DNA from: Planctomycetota bacterium
GTDB taxonomy: Bacteria > Planctomycetota > UBA8108 > UBA1146
DNA: 16,212 bases
Assembly (NCBI GenBank): GCA_002691835.1
Contig: NZJA01000034.1
Location: 1-16,212 of the forward strand
Direction: 5' to 3'
The first letter of the stretch is position 1. The number at the start of each line of letters is the position of its first letter. The notes beneath the pieces are model-generated. The model was not told the DNA's origin, did not search any database, and saw nothing but the letters and a program-made list of their open reading frames with translations. Made by a program: the position numbers and the translations under genes. Below, one piece after another: positions 1 through 7,863 of this stretch.

Positions 1-2062
1 GAGCTCTTTGGTAGCGGGCTGTGATGCTCGATTTTTGACCACTGATTCCTATCTGTATCGAGATCGCTTTTTCGAGGTGTTTTTTCGCCAGTTGTAATTG
101 TTCTGTCGGAACGTCACCACGGTCGCTTTCCAGTTCGAGTCCTGCGAGTTGGAACAAACACTCTGCTCTTTCGTTTGTGGCGTCATTTTCGCTGATTTTT
201 TCAGCTTCGTTGAGGGTGTTTTCCGCTTCTTTCCAGTCACCTTGGAAAGAATAGCATTTTGACAGGCCTATCAGCGCGTTCAGGTATTGCTGACCAGATT
301 TAAGTTTCAAATTAAGAATCAGGTCCCGGTATAGTTCTTCAGCCTGGAACCAATCTCCTCGCAGGTTTAACAGTTGAGCCAGCTCCCATTGTACTTCTGT
401 GAAAAGTTCTGGTTTCTGTTGGAGGATTTTCTGGTTCAGAGCCAGTTGGAGAGTCTCTTCTGCAGCGCTCAATTTTCGGATTTGAATCTGCGAGAGTGAC
501 AACTGGCGCAGGGTTCTGACGTAGTCTTCTCCAGGCCAATGCGGATGAGACTGGCGAATCTGTTTTTCATTTTCCAGCAGGATCTCGGCACGTTCAGGAC
601 TTCCAGTCTTGAGCAGGACGGAGGCCATCGTCGCGAGCAGAGTGACTCGAATTTCAGGTTGCTCGGGTCCGCCATCGACCAATTGGCTCGCTCCGCGGAC
701 GAGCAAGTCGTGAGCATCGATTCGGTGCAGGGATGGATTTTCTTCCCCAGGCTGTATGAAGAGATTTGTCAGAAATTGGGTCACTGCACGAGAACGTTTG
801 GCGATCTCTTGAGCTTCGCGGGTCGCACGAGCGTCCCTTGCACGAGTTTTCTGCACCTCTCGAATCAGTTCAGAAACCTTTCCAGCACTGGCGGGTCGTT
901 TCTGCCAGTCCCGGTTCATGGCCAGTCGACAAATTTCTGCCAAGTCATGGGGTGTGTGAGGGGCCAATTCGAGAACATCTGCAGGGGGAGCCTCTTTAAG
1001 TTTCTTTAGCACCCGATGAGCAGGCATGGGACCGCTGTTATTTGAGCGATAGGGTGGGTAGCCCGTCAGCATCTCATAGAGAAGAGACCCGAGAGCGTAA
1101 ACATCTGTCCACGGACCAACATCTCCGATTTCTGGATCGGCCTGTTCAGGTGACATGTAAGAGGGAGTTCCTACGACCGCACCATCTCTGGTCACGATAG
1201 TGGATCCTTGTGGACTGGATGGGGTCCGATCCTCAATCTTTCCCTGCATCGGATCTTCACCGATGTCATCAATTTTGCGAGCCAGCCCCCAGTCCATCAC
1301 ATAGGTTTCACCAAATCGACCGACCATGATGTTCGATGGTTTGAGATCGCGATGAATGACTCCGCGATCATGAGCCGATTCCATCGTATCGCAAACTTTT
1401 AGAAAAGTTTCGAGGAGACGGTTGAAATCCCAGTTCGGGTCACCGTCACGATGGGCAATCATGACGTCTCGTAACTCTTGGCCTTCGATACGGTCCATAG
1501 TGAAATAATATTTGCCGTCGTCAGAGCAACTGAGATCATGGACCGCAACAATGCCAGGGTGAGGAAGTTGTGCTGTGATTCTGGCTTCCCGCAGAAACCT
1601 TTGCGTTCTTTGAGAAGGAGCGACTCCATCGCTGTTACCGAGAATCACTTTCATGGCAAGGTTTCGCTCCAAGACCGGGTCGAGTACTTGAAGGATGGCA
1701 CCCATTCCACCGCGAGCGATTTCTTCCTGAATCAGGTAGCGTTCCTGTTCTGGAATCAGTGGAGTCACAGAATCACCACCATAGGAGGGGGTGATGGAGA
1801 GGTGATCACTGTAACGATCAAGAAGTAGCCCGGCGAGACCCTCGGGATCTTGGCCGGCTTCTTTGTGATTCGAACTCTTGCCAAGACGCTTTTTACGACG
1901 CTCCATATAACGGGCAAGCTGCTCGAGGAGTTCCTCTTCCAGAGTCGGCTGGGCCTTGCATGCTCGTTCGACAGCCTCGTCAATGGATGTATTTCCAGCG
2001 AGAAGCCTCGCGAAGACCAGCTCTGCTTCTGTTAGGTCGTCGTCGTCGTTTTCCTTATTCAC
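1..2062 (-). CDS. Ser/Thr protein kinase with C-terminal TPR-like region (3' end outside window)
   Basis: Reading the minus strand from GTG at 2062 gives 687 open codons running off the left edge. A Hanks-type kinase domain fills about residues 108-385: a glycine loop (ARGGMG), lysine K138 in LAMKVIL, a catalytic loop HRDLKPSN with D239, and D257 in MDWGLA, a DWG variant of DFG that is common in planctomycete kinases. An activation segment (GTPSYMSPEQAD) and DVYALG follow. The next 300 residues (from about AVTQFLTNLF) are helical and TPR-like, with pairs such as AEILLENEKQ and WKEAENTLNEAEK. I see no transmembrane helix, so it is probably cytoplasmic. The GTG is preceded by GGGAAG at 7 bases. 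An in-frame ATG at 2113 would add 17 residues but has no good ribosome binding site. The acidic, helical first 100 residues are of unknown role. It is divergent from an ECF sigma gene, a likely partner or target. Family assignment is very secure; substrate is unknown. Confidence 0.93.
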   Translation of the reverse strand, partial: MNKENDDDDLTEAELVFARLLAGNTSIDEAVERACKAQPTLEEELLEQLARYMERRKKRLGKSSNHKEAGQDPEGLAGLLLDRYSDHLSITPSYGGDSVTPLIPEQERYLIQEEIARGGMGAILQVLDPVLERNLAMKVILGNSDGVAPSQRTQRFLREARITAQLPHPGIVAVHDLSCSDDGKYYFTMDRIEGQELRDVMIAHRDGDPNWDFNRLLETFLKVCDTMESAHDRGVIHRDLKPSNIMVGRFGETYVMDWGLARKIDDIGEDPMQGKIEDRTPSSPQGSTIVTRDGAVVGTPSYMSPEQADPEIGDVGPWTDVYALGSLLYEMLTGYPPYRSNNSGPMPAHRVLKKLKEAPPADVLELAPHTPHDLAEICRLAMNRDWQKRPASAGKVSELIREVQKTRARDARATREAQEIAKRSRAVTQFLTNLFIQPGEENPSLHRIDAHDLLVRGASQLVDGGPEQPEIRVTLLATMASVLLKTGSPERAEILLENEKQIRQSHPHWPGEDYVRTLRQLSLSQIQIRKLSAAEETLQLALNQKILQQKPELFTEVQWELAQLLNLRGDWFQAEELYRDLILNLKLKSGQQYLNALIGLSKCYSFQGDWKEAENTLNEAEKISENDATNERAECLFQLAGLELESDRGDVPTEQLQLAKKHLEKAISIQIGISGQKSSITARYQRA

Positions 2063-2131
2063 ACTGCCACTTCCCGATCTGGGGATGTCCCCCGGCCTCT
2101 TTTTCGCTATCATGACTCTCAGGAGGCCGCC
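2063..2131. promoter_or_regulatory. Divergent intergenic region between kinase and ECF sigma factor
   Basis: Only 69 bases separate the two start codons, so promoters for both genes must overlap here or lie inside the opposite coding region. Two inverted repeats are visible: GGGGA-TG-TCCCC at 2081-2092, and 7-base arms CGGCCTC (2093-2099) and GAGGCCG (2123-2129). The right arm of the second covers part of the AGGAGG ribosome binding site (2121-2126) of the sigma gene. Whether either is an operator or an RNA hairpin cannot be told from sequence. No confident -35/-10 pair was found. Confidence 0.4.
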
Positions 2132-2848
2132 ATGACAGAACCTGATTCCTCGGAAAATCCGGCACAACCTGATGATGAGTCCCCTTCACCGGCGGAATCG
2201 GGGAAATCTTCGGGAAATTTCGATCCTGAAAAGAGTGCAGAGGACTGGCTTCCGGAATTTGCTGCCGGAGACGAAGAGGCCTATGGCCGTCTGATCCATC
2301 AGGAATTGCCGCGCCTGAGGCGTCCTGTGGAAGATCGTCTCGGTCCTGACCTTCGCAGAAGAATCGATCCGAGCGATGTCCTTCAGCAGGCCGCAATTGA
2401 CGTCTACAAACTTCGAGACAAATTTGAGGATCGTGGTCTTCCCGCTTTCCGGGCCTGGCTCAAGCAGGTCACTATGAATAATCTCAATCGCCTCATTGAA
2501 AAAGAGCTCGCTCAAAAGCGGGATCCTCGCAAGGAGAAGCGGCGGGCTCATGAATCGGGTAGAAGTCGATCGCTGGACCCATTGGGTCATCTTGCCGCAT
2601 CGATTTCTTCTCCCTCTGCGGGAGTTCAACGTGAAGAGGCCCTCGACCTGCTCGACAGGTGCCTCGATATGCTGGGAGATGATGACCGGGAGCTTCTTGC
2701 TTGGATCGACCAAGAAGGTCTTTCTTATGAAGAGGCCGCTCGCAGGCTTTCGATCAATATCGAAGCGACTCGAAGAAGGCACAGCAGGGCGATCTCCCGA
2801 TTGCGGAAATTTGCCGAGACCATCCGTTCCTCAGAAGCGGGAGAATAG
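2132..2848 (+). CDS. ECF-type RNA polymerase sigma factor, kinase-associated type
   Basis: This 238-residue protein has the two-domain form of extracytoplasmic-function sigma factors. Region 2 lies at about residues 37-118, from FAAGDEEAYGRLI through IDPSDVLQQAAIDVYKL to FRAWLKQVTMNNLNRLI. A basic, Arg/Ser-rich linker follows, then region 4 at about 171-228, with helix-turn-helix GLSYEEAARRLSINIEATRRRHSRAISRLRK for -35 recognition. The first 35 residues are an acidic, Pro/Ser-rich extension not needed for the fold. The ATG is preceded by AGGAGG at 5-6 bases, a strong site. No anti-sigma factor is adjacent; instead a Ser/Thr kinase is divergently encoded, an arrangement known for planctomycete ECF groups. 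Control by phosphorylation is therefore plausible, and S81 within the region 2.2 acidic motif (D79-P-S81-D82) is one candidate site, but that is inference. Target promoters are unknown. Confidence 0.9.
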   Translation: MTEPDSSENPAQPDDESPSPAESGKSSGNFDPEKSAEDWLPEFAAGDEEAYGRLIHQELPRLRRPVEDRLGPDLRRRIDPSDVLQQAAIDVYKLRDKFEDRGLPAFRAWLKQVTMNNLNRLIEKELAQKRDPRKEKRRAHESGRSRSLDPLGHLAASISSPSAGVQREEALDLLDRCLDMLGDDDRELLAWIDQEGLSYEEAARRLSINIEATRRRHSRAISRLRKFAETIRSSEAGE

Positions 2849-2919
2849 CTTCGGGAGAGCCTAAGGGGCGGAATATGTCTAATTTTCTGAGATATCTCCC
2901 CGGTTCTTCTCCGGTCTTC

Positions 2920-2947
2920 TTGACGCTGTAAACCAGAGTCCTAGCAT
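2920..2947 (+). promoter_or_regulatory. Possible sigma70-like promoter for the oxoglutarate dehydrogenase operon
   Basis: TTGACG (2920-2925, 5 of 6 matches to consensus) is followed after 16 bases by TAGCAT (2942-2947, 4 of 6 matches). The predicted transcription start, about 7 bases on, would be near 2954-2955. That is just where an upstream in-frame ATG lies, which argues that this ATG is not used for translation. The call rests on two hexamers alone, and the planctomycete housekeeping promoter is not well defined. Confidence 0.35.
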
Positions 2948-2954
2948 CTTGTCA

Positions 2955-2975
2955 TGAGCCTGCGATTCAGGCTCA
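2955..2975 (+). promoter_or_regulatory. Leader hairpin upstream of the oxoglutarate dehydrogenase gene
   Basis: A perfect 8-base inverted repeat, TGAGCCTG / CAGGCTCA, is separated by a 5-base loop (CGATT). There is no following T run, so it is not a typical terminator. If the promoter at 2920-2947 is real, this hairpin would sit at the very 5' end of the transcript, where such stems often protect mRNA. It is about 50 bases upstream of the preferred GTG start at 3026 and supports reading this stretch as untranslated leader. Confidence 0.4.
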
Positions 2976-3025
2976 CAGCCGGGGTACATGTGGAGTTTAC
3001 CCTCTTCCTCTGTTTGGGAGGTCAC

Positions 3026-6000
3026 GTGGATCGTTTTGGATCGAACTCGGGATACGTGGATGCACTTTACGAGCAGTTCAGGCGTGATCCTGCCAGTGTC
3101 AGTGCCGCCTGGAGAGAATTCTTCGATGGTTATGAAGTTTCCAGTTCACCGACTGGGAAAACTCCGAGCACTCCAGCCGTAGAAGTGGTCCCGGATCCGG
3201 TACAAATGATCCACCCTGCTGGAGATGGGGGATCGACGGTTACCCGTGAATCCACCCCTCCAAAAACAGAGAGTTCTGCGGACTCCGCGACGAAGTCCAG
3301 CGATCCAGTTCTGGAGCAGCTCAAGGGAGTGGCCGGAAAGATTGCTGAGAATATGCAGCAGAGTACGGAAGTCCCGACTGCCACGACGGTCCGTAGTATT
3401 CCGGTGAGGCTTCTCGAAGAAAACCGGAAGATCATCAATGAGCACCAATTGGCTTGGGCGAGGCCGAAGGTTTCGTTCACACACATCATTGCATTTGCTT
3501 TGGTCAGGGGGCTGGCACAGCATTCGCAGATGAATCACGGTTTTAAGTACATCGATGGTGTGCCTCACCGAATCGCTCGTGAAAATACCAATATTGGGAT
3601 TGCTGTGGACGTCGAAAGGAGAGGCCAGCGCTCTCTGGTCGTTCCAAATATCAAGGCTGCAGAGACTCTTGGATTCCGTGAATTTCTTGCTGCGTACAAT
3701 GATCTGGTTTCGCGATCACGTCGAGGGAAGCTCACACTCGACGATTTCGCCGGAACTTCGGTATCGATCACCAATCCCGGAATGCTGGGAACTTCAATGT
3801 CCGTTCCGAGGTTGATGGCGGAGCAGGGAGCGATCTTTGGGATCGGTTCCATCGAATATCCACCTTCCTGCGCAGGAATGTCTGCTCAACAGGTGGGTGC
3901 ATTAGGACTCTCCAAGGTCATGACGCTGACGAGTACCTACGACCATCGGGTGATTCAGGGTGCGGCTTCCGGAGCTTTCCTGGGTACGGTTGAAAAGTAC
4001 TTGTTGGGTGGCGATCGTTTTTACGAACAGATTTTCGAAGAGTTAGACGTCCCTCATGAGCCCTACCAGTGGTCTCAGGAGGAAGTCTCTTCCGGTGGAG
4101 CTGAAGACACCAACTCTCTGGCATATCGTCAGGCAAAAGTTCTTCAACTGGTCGAGGCTTATCGAGCAAGGGGCCATCGGATGGCTCACCTTGATCCTCT
4201 GGGCGGGAGTCCTGCGCCAGATCCGGATCTGGAGCTTTCCAGTTACGGTCTGAGCATTTGGGATCTGGATCGTTCATTCCTCTGTGGAGGAGTTGCGGGA
4301 CAGGAACGGCCACGCCAGCTTCGTGAAATCCTCGATATTCTCCGAAGAACCTACACTGGTTACGTCGGTGTGGAGTTCGCTCATATCTCTGATTCTGAAG
4401 AACGGATCTGGTTGCAGAATCGGATGGAGCAGACTGAGAACCATGAAGAGCTCTCGATCGAAGAAAAGTTGCACATTCTTAAGAAGTTGAATGAGGCAGA
4501 GGCTTTCGAAAAATTTCTTCATTCGAGCTATGTCGGAGCAAAACGCTTCAGTCTTGAAGGTACTGAAGCATTGATCCCTGCTCTCGACGCGATTCTCTCC
4601 TGCTGTTCTTCAATGGGAGTTCAGGATGTGTTTTTGGGGATGGCTCACAGGGGCCGGTTAAATGTCCTCGTCAATATCCTTGGGAAATCCCTGCATCAGG
4701 TGTTCGAGGAGTTTGAAGATTTTGACTCCGATACTCCAGAGGGGTCAGGAGATGTGAAATATCATCTCGGATCTGTCGGTCGTTTCGCTGGTAATGGAGG
4801 GGATCCTGTTGAGGTCACCTTAGCCAGTAATCCAAGCCATTTGGAGTCGGTGTGCCCAGTCGTCACAGGAATGGCGAGAGCCTTGCAGGATCGCAAGGAT
4901 GACCAGCGCAGCGTATTGCCATTATTGATCCATGGGGATGCCGCACTTGCAGGTCAGGGAGTCACCTACGAAACCCTGAATATGTCGCAGTTGGAGGGTT
5001 ACGCAACCGGAGGATCCGTTCACCTTGTGATCAACAACCAGATCGGCTTCACGACTTCTCCAGGTGAGGGGCGTTCGAGCCGTTACTGCACAGATCTCGC
5101 AAAAACCATCGAAGCACCAGTCTTTCACGTCAATGCAGATCATCCACAAATGGTCGTCAGGATGATTCGACTTGCTTTCGAGTACCGACATAAGTTCGGC
5201 AAGGACGTCTTCATCGATCTGGTCGGCTATCGTCGGTGGGGTCACAACGAAGGTGACGAGCCGGGGTACACCCAGCCTTTGATGACTGCAAAGATTGAAA
5301 ATCATCGATCCGTTAGAAAGCTCGCCACCGAAAGATTGTTGGCAAGAGAAGAGATTGATCTCGAAACCGCTGAGCAGATGCTTTCGGATTTCCAGTCGAT
5401 TCTGAATGACTCATTGAAGTCGGTAAAGGAAACGGTATCCGCAGAGCGGAACGCTTCCCTGAGACCTGACCATGAGGAATCAGAAGGCGTGGCGACCTCT
5501 TCAATCTCGACAGCCGTGACGGCTGATGAATTGGACTTGCTACTTGCCGAAGTGACAAGAACTCCCGATCGGTTTCAGCTTCATCCAAAATTGCTCAATC
5601 AGTTTCAAAGAAGATTGGAAATGGCTCGCGGAGGAGCGATCGACTGGGGATTGGCAGAGCTTTGTGCGTTCGGCTCCCTGGTCCGTGAAGGCTCACCTGT
5701 CAGACTTTCCGGTGAAGATAGTGGTCGCGGAACCTTCAGTCATCGCCACGCAGAATTGACGGATGTGGCGACAGGGATGCGTCATGTTCCCCTGGCTCAT
5801 ATCACGGGTTCAAAAGCGCCATTCCGGGTCTATAACTCGCTGCTTTCAGAATTTGGTGTATTGGGATTCGACTATGGCTACAGCGTTGAAGCCCCAGAAG
5901 CCTTGACTCTTTGGGAGGCTCAATTTGGGGATTTCTCGAATGGGGCGCAGGTCATCATCGACCAGTACATCTCCAGCGCTGAAGAAAAGTGGCGTCAGAA

Positions 6001-6676
6001 TTCGAGCCTGACGATGCTCTTGCCGCATGGATATGAAGGGCAAGGCCCTGAGCATTCCAGTGCGAGACTTGAGCGATTCTTGCAATTGTGCGCTGAAGGT
6101 AATCTTCGTGTGGTTCAACCCAGCAATGCCGCCCAATATTTCCACACCTTGCGTCGTCAGGTCCATGAATCAGTGAAGAAGCCTTTGGTGGTATTGACAC
6201 CGAAAGGTTTGCTGAGACTCCCTGCTGCACGCAGTTCCGCGCCAGAGTTCACTGATCGAGGATTCCAAGAGGTGTTGATCGATGGCAATCCTGGACAACA
6301 TATTCGGAAGGTCTTGATCGCCTCGGGCAGAGTGATTTACGACCTTCTGCAGGAAAGAAAATCCAGAAATGCGGACGACGTTCTGATTGTTCGCCTTGAG
6401 CAGTTCTATCCGTTCCCACGAGCGGCCTTACAGTCTGTCATGCAGTTGCTTTCTGAATCGTGCGATGTTCGCTGGGTTCAAGATGAGCCCCGGAACATGG
6501 GAGCCTGGTCCTTCCTTAGGGATCGGGATGGAGGATTCCTTGCAGGAGGCCGTCGAGTGAAGTTTGTCGGGCGGGCATGGAGTGCCAGTCCCGCGAGCGG
6601 ATCCAAAGCGGTTCATGACCAGGAGCAGGCGGATCTGATGCGCAGGGCATTCGAAGATGCCTCAGGAGAGGGTTAG
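3026..6676 (+). CDS. kgd: Multifunctional 2-oxoglutarate dehydrogenase: fused E2-like and E1 domains (Kgd type)
   Basis: This 1216-residue protein would carry the thiamine-diphosphate-dependent decarboxylation of 2-oxoglutarate and an E2-like acyltransferase domain in one chain, feeding the TCA cycle through succinyl-CoA. Domains in order: an N-terminal E1 motif (VDRFGSNSGYVDALYEQF) at 1-40; a Pro/Ser/Thr-rich linker to about 110, with no lipoyl domain; an E2 catalytic domain at about 115-340, from VPTATTVRSIPVRLL to TYDHRVIQGAASG with catalytic-type H307; then the E1 at about 360-1216. The E1 carries AHRGRLNVLVN, GDAALAGQG near 636, NNQIGFTT near 669, RRWGHNEGDEP and GEDSGRGTFSHRHAEL. Length and order match actinobacterial Kgd (about 1230), not classical SucA (about 930). 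GTG 3026 with GGGAGG at 4 bases is preferred over in-frame ATG 2954, which lacks a ribosome binding site and adds 24 residues overlapping a hairpin. Lipoyl E2 and E3 partners are not in the window. RNase D follows after 2 bases. Confidence 0.93.
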   Translation: MDRFGSNSGYVDALYEQFRRDPASVSAAWREFFDGYEVSSSPTGKTPSTPAVEVVPDPVQMIHPAGDGGSTVTRESTPPKTESSADSATKSSDPVLEQLKGVAGKIAENMQQSTEVPTATTVRSIPVRLLEENRKIINEHQLAWARPKVSFTHIIAFALVRGLAQHSQMNHGFKYIDGVPHRIARENTNIGIAVDVERRGQRSLVVPNIKAAETLGFREFLAAYNDLVSRSRRGKLTLDDFAGTSVSITNPGMLGTSMSVPRLMAEQGAIFGIGSIEYPPSCAGMSAQQVGALGLSKVMTLTSTYDHRVIQGAASGAFLGTVEKYLLGGDRFYEQIFEELDVPHEPYQWSQEEVSSGGAEDTNSLAYRQAKVLQLVEAYRARGHRMAHLDPLGGSPAPDPDLELSSYGLSIWDLDRSFLCGGVAGQERPRQLREILDILRRTYTGYVGVEFAHISDSEERIWLQNRMEQTENHEELSIEEKLHILKKLNEAEAFEKFLHSSYVGAKRFSLEGTEALIPALDAILSCCSSMGVQDVFLGMAHRGRLNVLVNILGKSLHQVFEEFEDFDSDTPEGSGDVKYHLGSVGRFAGNGGDPVEVTLASNPSHLESVCPVVTGMARALQDRKDDQRSVLPLLIHGDAALAGQGVTYETLNMSQLEGYATGGSVHLVINNQIGFTTSPGEGRSSRYCTDLAKTIEAPVFHVNADHPQMVVRMIRLAFEYRHKFGKDVFIDLVGYRRWGHNEGDEPGYTQPLMTAKIENHRSVRKLATERLLAREEIDLETAEQMLSDFQSILNDSLKSVKETVSAERNASLRPDHEESEGVATSSISTAVTADELDLLLAEVTRTPDRFQLHPKLLNQFQRRLEMARGGAIDWGLAELCAFGSLVREGSPVRLSGEDSGRGTFSHRHAELTDVATGMRHVPLAHITGSKAPFRVYNSLLSEFGVLGFDYGYSVEAPEALTLWEAQFGDFSNGAQVIIDQYISSAEEKWRQNSSLTMLLPHGYEGQGPEHSSARLERFLQLCAEGNLRVVQPSNAAQYFHTLRRQVHESVKKPLVVLTPKGLLRLPAARSSAPEFTDRGFQEVLIDGNPGQHIRKVLIASGRVIYDLLQERKSRNADDVLIVRLEQFYPFPRAALQSVMQLLSESCDVRWVQDEPRNMGAWSFLRDRDGGFLAGGRRVKFVGRAWSASPASGSKAVHDQEQADLMRRAFEDASGEG

Positions 6677-6678
6677 GT

Positions 6679-7863
6679 TTGACGAATCTCTCTGAGATGT
6701 ATCTCACGTCCAATGAAGCGTTGATCGACATCATGTCCCGAGCCCGAGATATGGGGCGTTACGGCATCGATCTCGAGTTTATTCGTGAAAAATCCTATTT
6801 TCCAAAGTTGGCGCTAGTCCAGATCTCAGTCGGCGAAGAACTGCGGCTGATCGATCCTCTTTCAGACATCTCTCTCGATCCAATTCTGGAGACGGTGTCT
6901 GATCCTGACATTGTCAAGATCGTGCACGCCGGTGGCCAGGATATGGAAATTCTTGAATTGGAATCGGGACAGACTCCAGCCAACGTTTTCGATACGCAGA
7001 TCGCAGCTGCTTTTCTCGGTTTGGGGCTTCAGCCAGCCTATTCTGTGACCTGTGAACGAATCCTCGGAAAGTTTGTTCAAAAAGGGGAGTCGTGGACCAA
7101 TTGGCTCAAGCGCCCTCTGACAGAGAATCAGGAAACCTATGCTCTCGATGATGTTCGCCACCTGATTCCTTTGCATGACTCTCTCACTGAATCGCTGGGC
7201 AAAGAGGGAAGACTTTCTTGGGCTTTGGCAGAAATGGACAAGTACTCTCGCAAGGAGACCTATCATCCTTTGCTGGAAACGAGTCTGAAAAAGGTTAAGA
7301 AGTCAGGGAGTCTAGACTCTCGTGGCGTGTTGCAGTTGGGTTACTTGTACGAATGGCGTGAAGCGGAAGCCCGGCGTCAGGATCGCCCCAGAAGAAGAAT
7401 TTTGCCGGATGAAATTCTGGTCGAATTGGCGCGCCGTGCACCATCGAATTCAGAATCACTGCGATCTCTGCGAGGTTTAGATTCTCGGGATGCTCGTCGT
7501 TTTGGCGACGAGATTCTTAAGGCGATTGCTCGAGGGAAGTCTGTCCCTCAACACGAGATTCCGGAGATTCAACGCCGGAGACGTTTGGAACCTGAAGAGG
7601 AAGCGGCCCTGGAGTTGGCTACATCGGCTCTTCGGGCACTTTGCCGAGCAGCGCGAATCGCTCCGCCTCTCGTTGGCAATAATGGAGATGTTGAAGATCT
7701 GATCCGTGCAAAGGCTGAGAAAGATCCAAACTTAAGCAACCTGAAGCTCGCATCTGGTTGGCGTGGAGAGCTCTTCGGGGACAAGATCATCAGTTTCTTG
7801 ACGGGACGTTCAGTCCTCCGAATGGATCCTCAAAGTGGTTATCCCTCGCTAGAGGATCTCTAG
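6679..7863 (+). CDS. rnd: Ribonuclease D
   Basis: This 394-residue 3'-5' exoribonuclease of the DEDDy family trims the 3' ends of tRNA precursors and other stable RNAs. The four exonuclease motifs are present: D31 and E33 in GIDLEF, D88 in HAGGQDMEIL, the conserved FDTQIAA, and Y154/D158 in YALDDVRHL, with the signature SWTNWLKRPL between. An HRDC domain at about 213-290 (LYEWREAEARRQDRPRRRILPDE) is followed by a second helical domain, as in E. coli RNase D (375 residues). The chosen start is TTG at 6679, preceded by GGAGAGGG inside the end of the upstream gene. An ATG at 6697 would be 24 bases from that site and loses six residues. The gene lies 2 bases after the kgd stop, so the two are probably co-transcribed and translationally coupled, although no functional link is known. 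Confidence 0.93.
   Translation: MTNLSEMYLTSNEALIDIMSRARDMGRYGIDLEFIREKSYFPKLALVQISVGEELRLIDPLSDISLDPILETVSDPDIVKIVHAGGQDMEILELESGQTPANVFDTQIAAAFLGLGLQPAYSVTCERILGKFVQKGESWTNWLKRPLTENQETYALDDVRHLIPLHDSLTESLGKEGRLSWALAEMDKYSRKETYHPLLETSLKKVKKSGSLDSRGVLQLGYLYEWREAEARRQDRPRRRILPDEILVELARRAPSNSESLRSLRGLDSRDARRFGDEILKAIARGKSVPQHEIPEIQRRRRLEPEEEAALELATSALRALCRAARIAPPLVGNNGDVEDLIRAKAEKDPNLSNLKLASGWRGELFGDKIISFLTGRSVLRMDPQSGYPSLEDL

Noticed and set aside
539..1009. Plus-strand open frame of 156 codons
   Set aside because: It lies opposite the kinase/TPR gene, whose minus-strand frame is unbroken with clear motifs; the plus-strand product has no recognisable domain and no good ribosome binding site.
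2186..2782. Minus-strand open frame of 198 codons opposite the sigma factor
   Set aside because: The plus-strand frame has full ECF region 2 and 4 motifs; the opposite frame is a shadow without family features.
2895..2920. CCGGTTCTTCT / CCGGTCTTCT near-tandem repeat before the promoter
   Set aside because: Short, low-complexity pyrimidine repeat with a length difference; probably chance.
2954..3025. Upstream N-terminal extension of the oxoglutarate dehydrogenase from ATG 2954
   Set aside because: No ribosome binding site, overlap with a perfect hairpin and with a predicted transcription start, and family proteins begin near the VDRFGSNSGYV motif.
1..6676. Idea that the kinase controls the oxoglutarate dehydrogenase, as PknG does through GarA in mycobacteria
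   Set aside because: No FHA-domain GarA-like gene is visible, the kinase is not PknG-like (no rubredoxin domain seen), and proximity is better explained by its pairing with the sigma factor.
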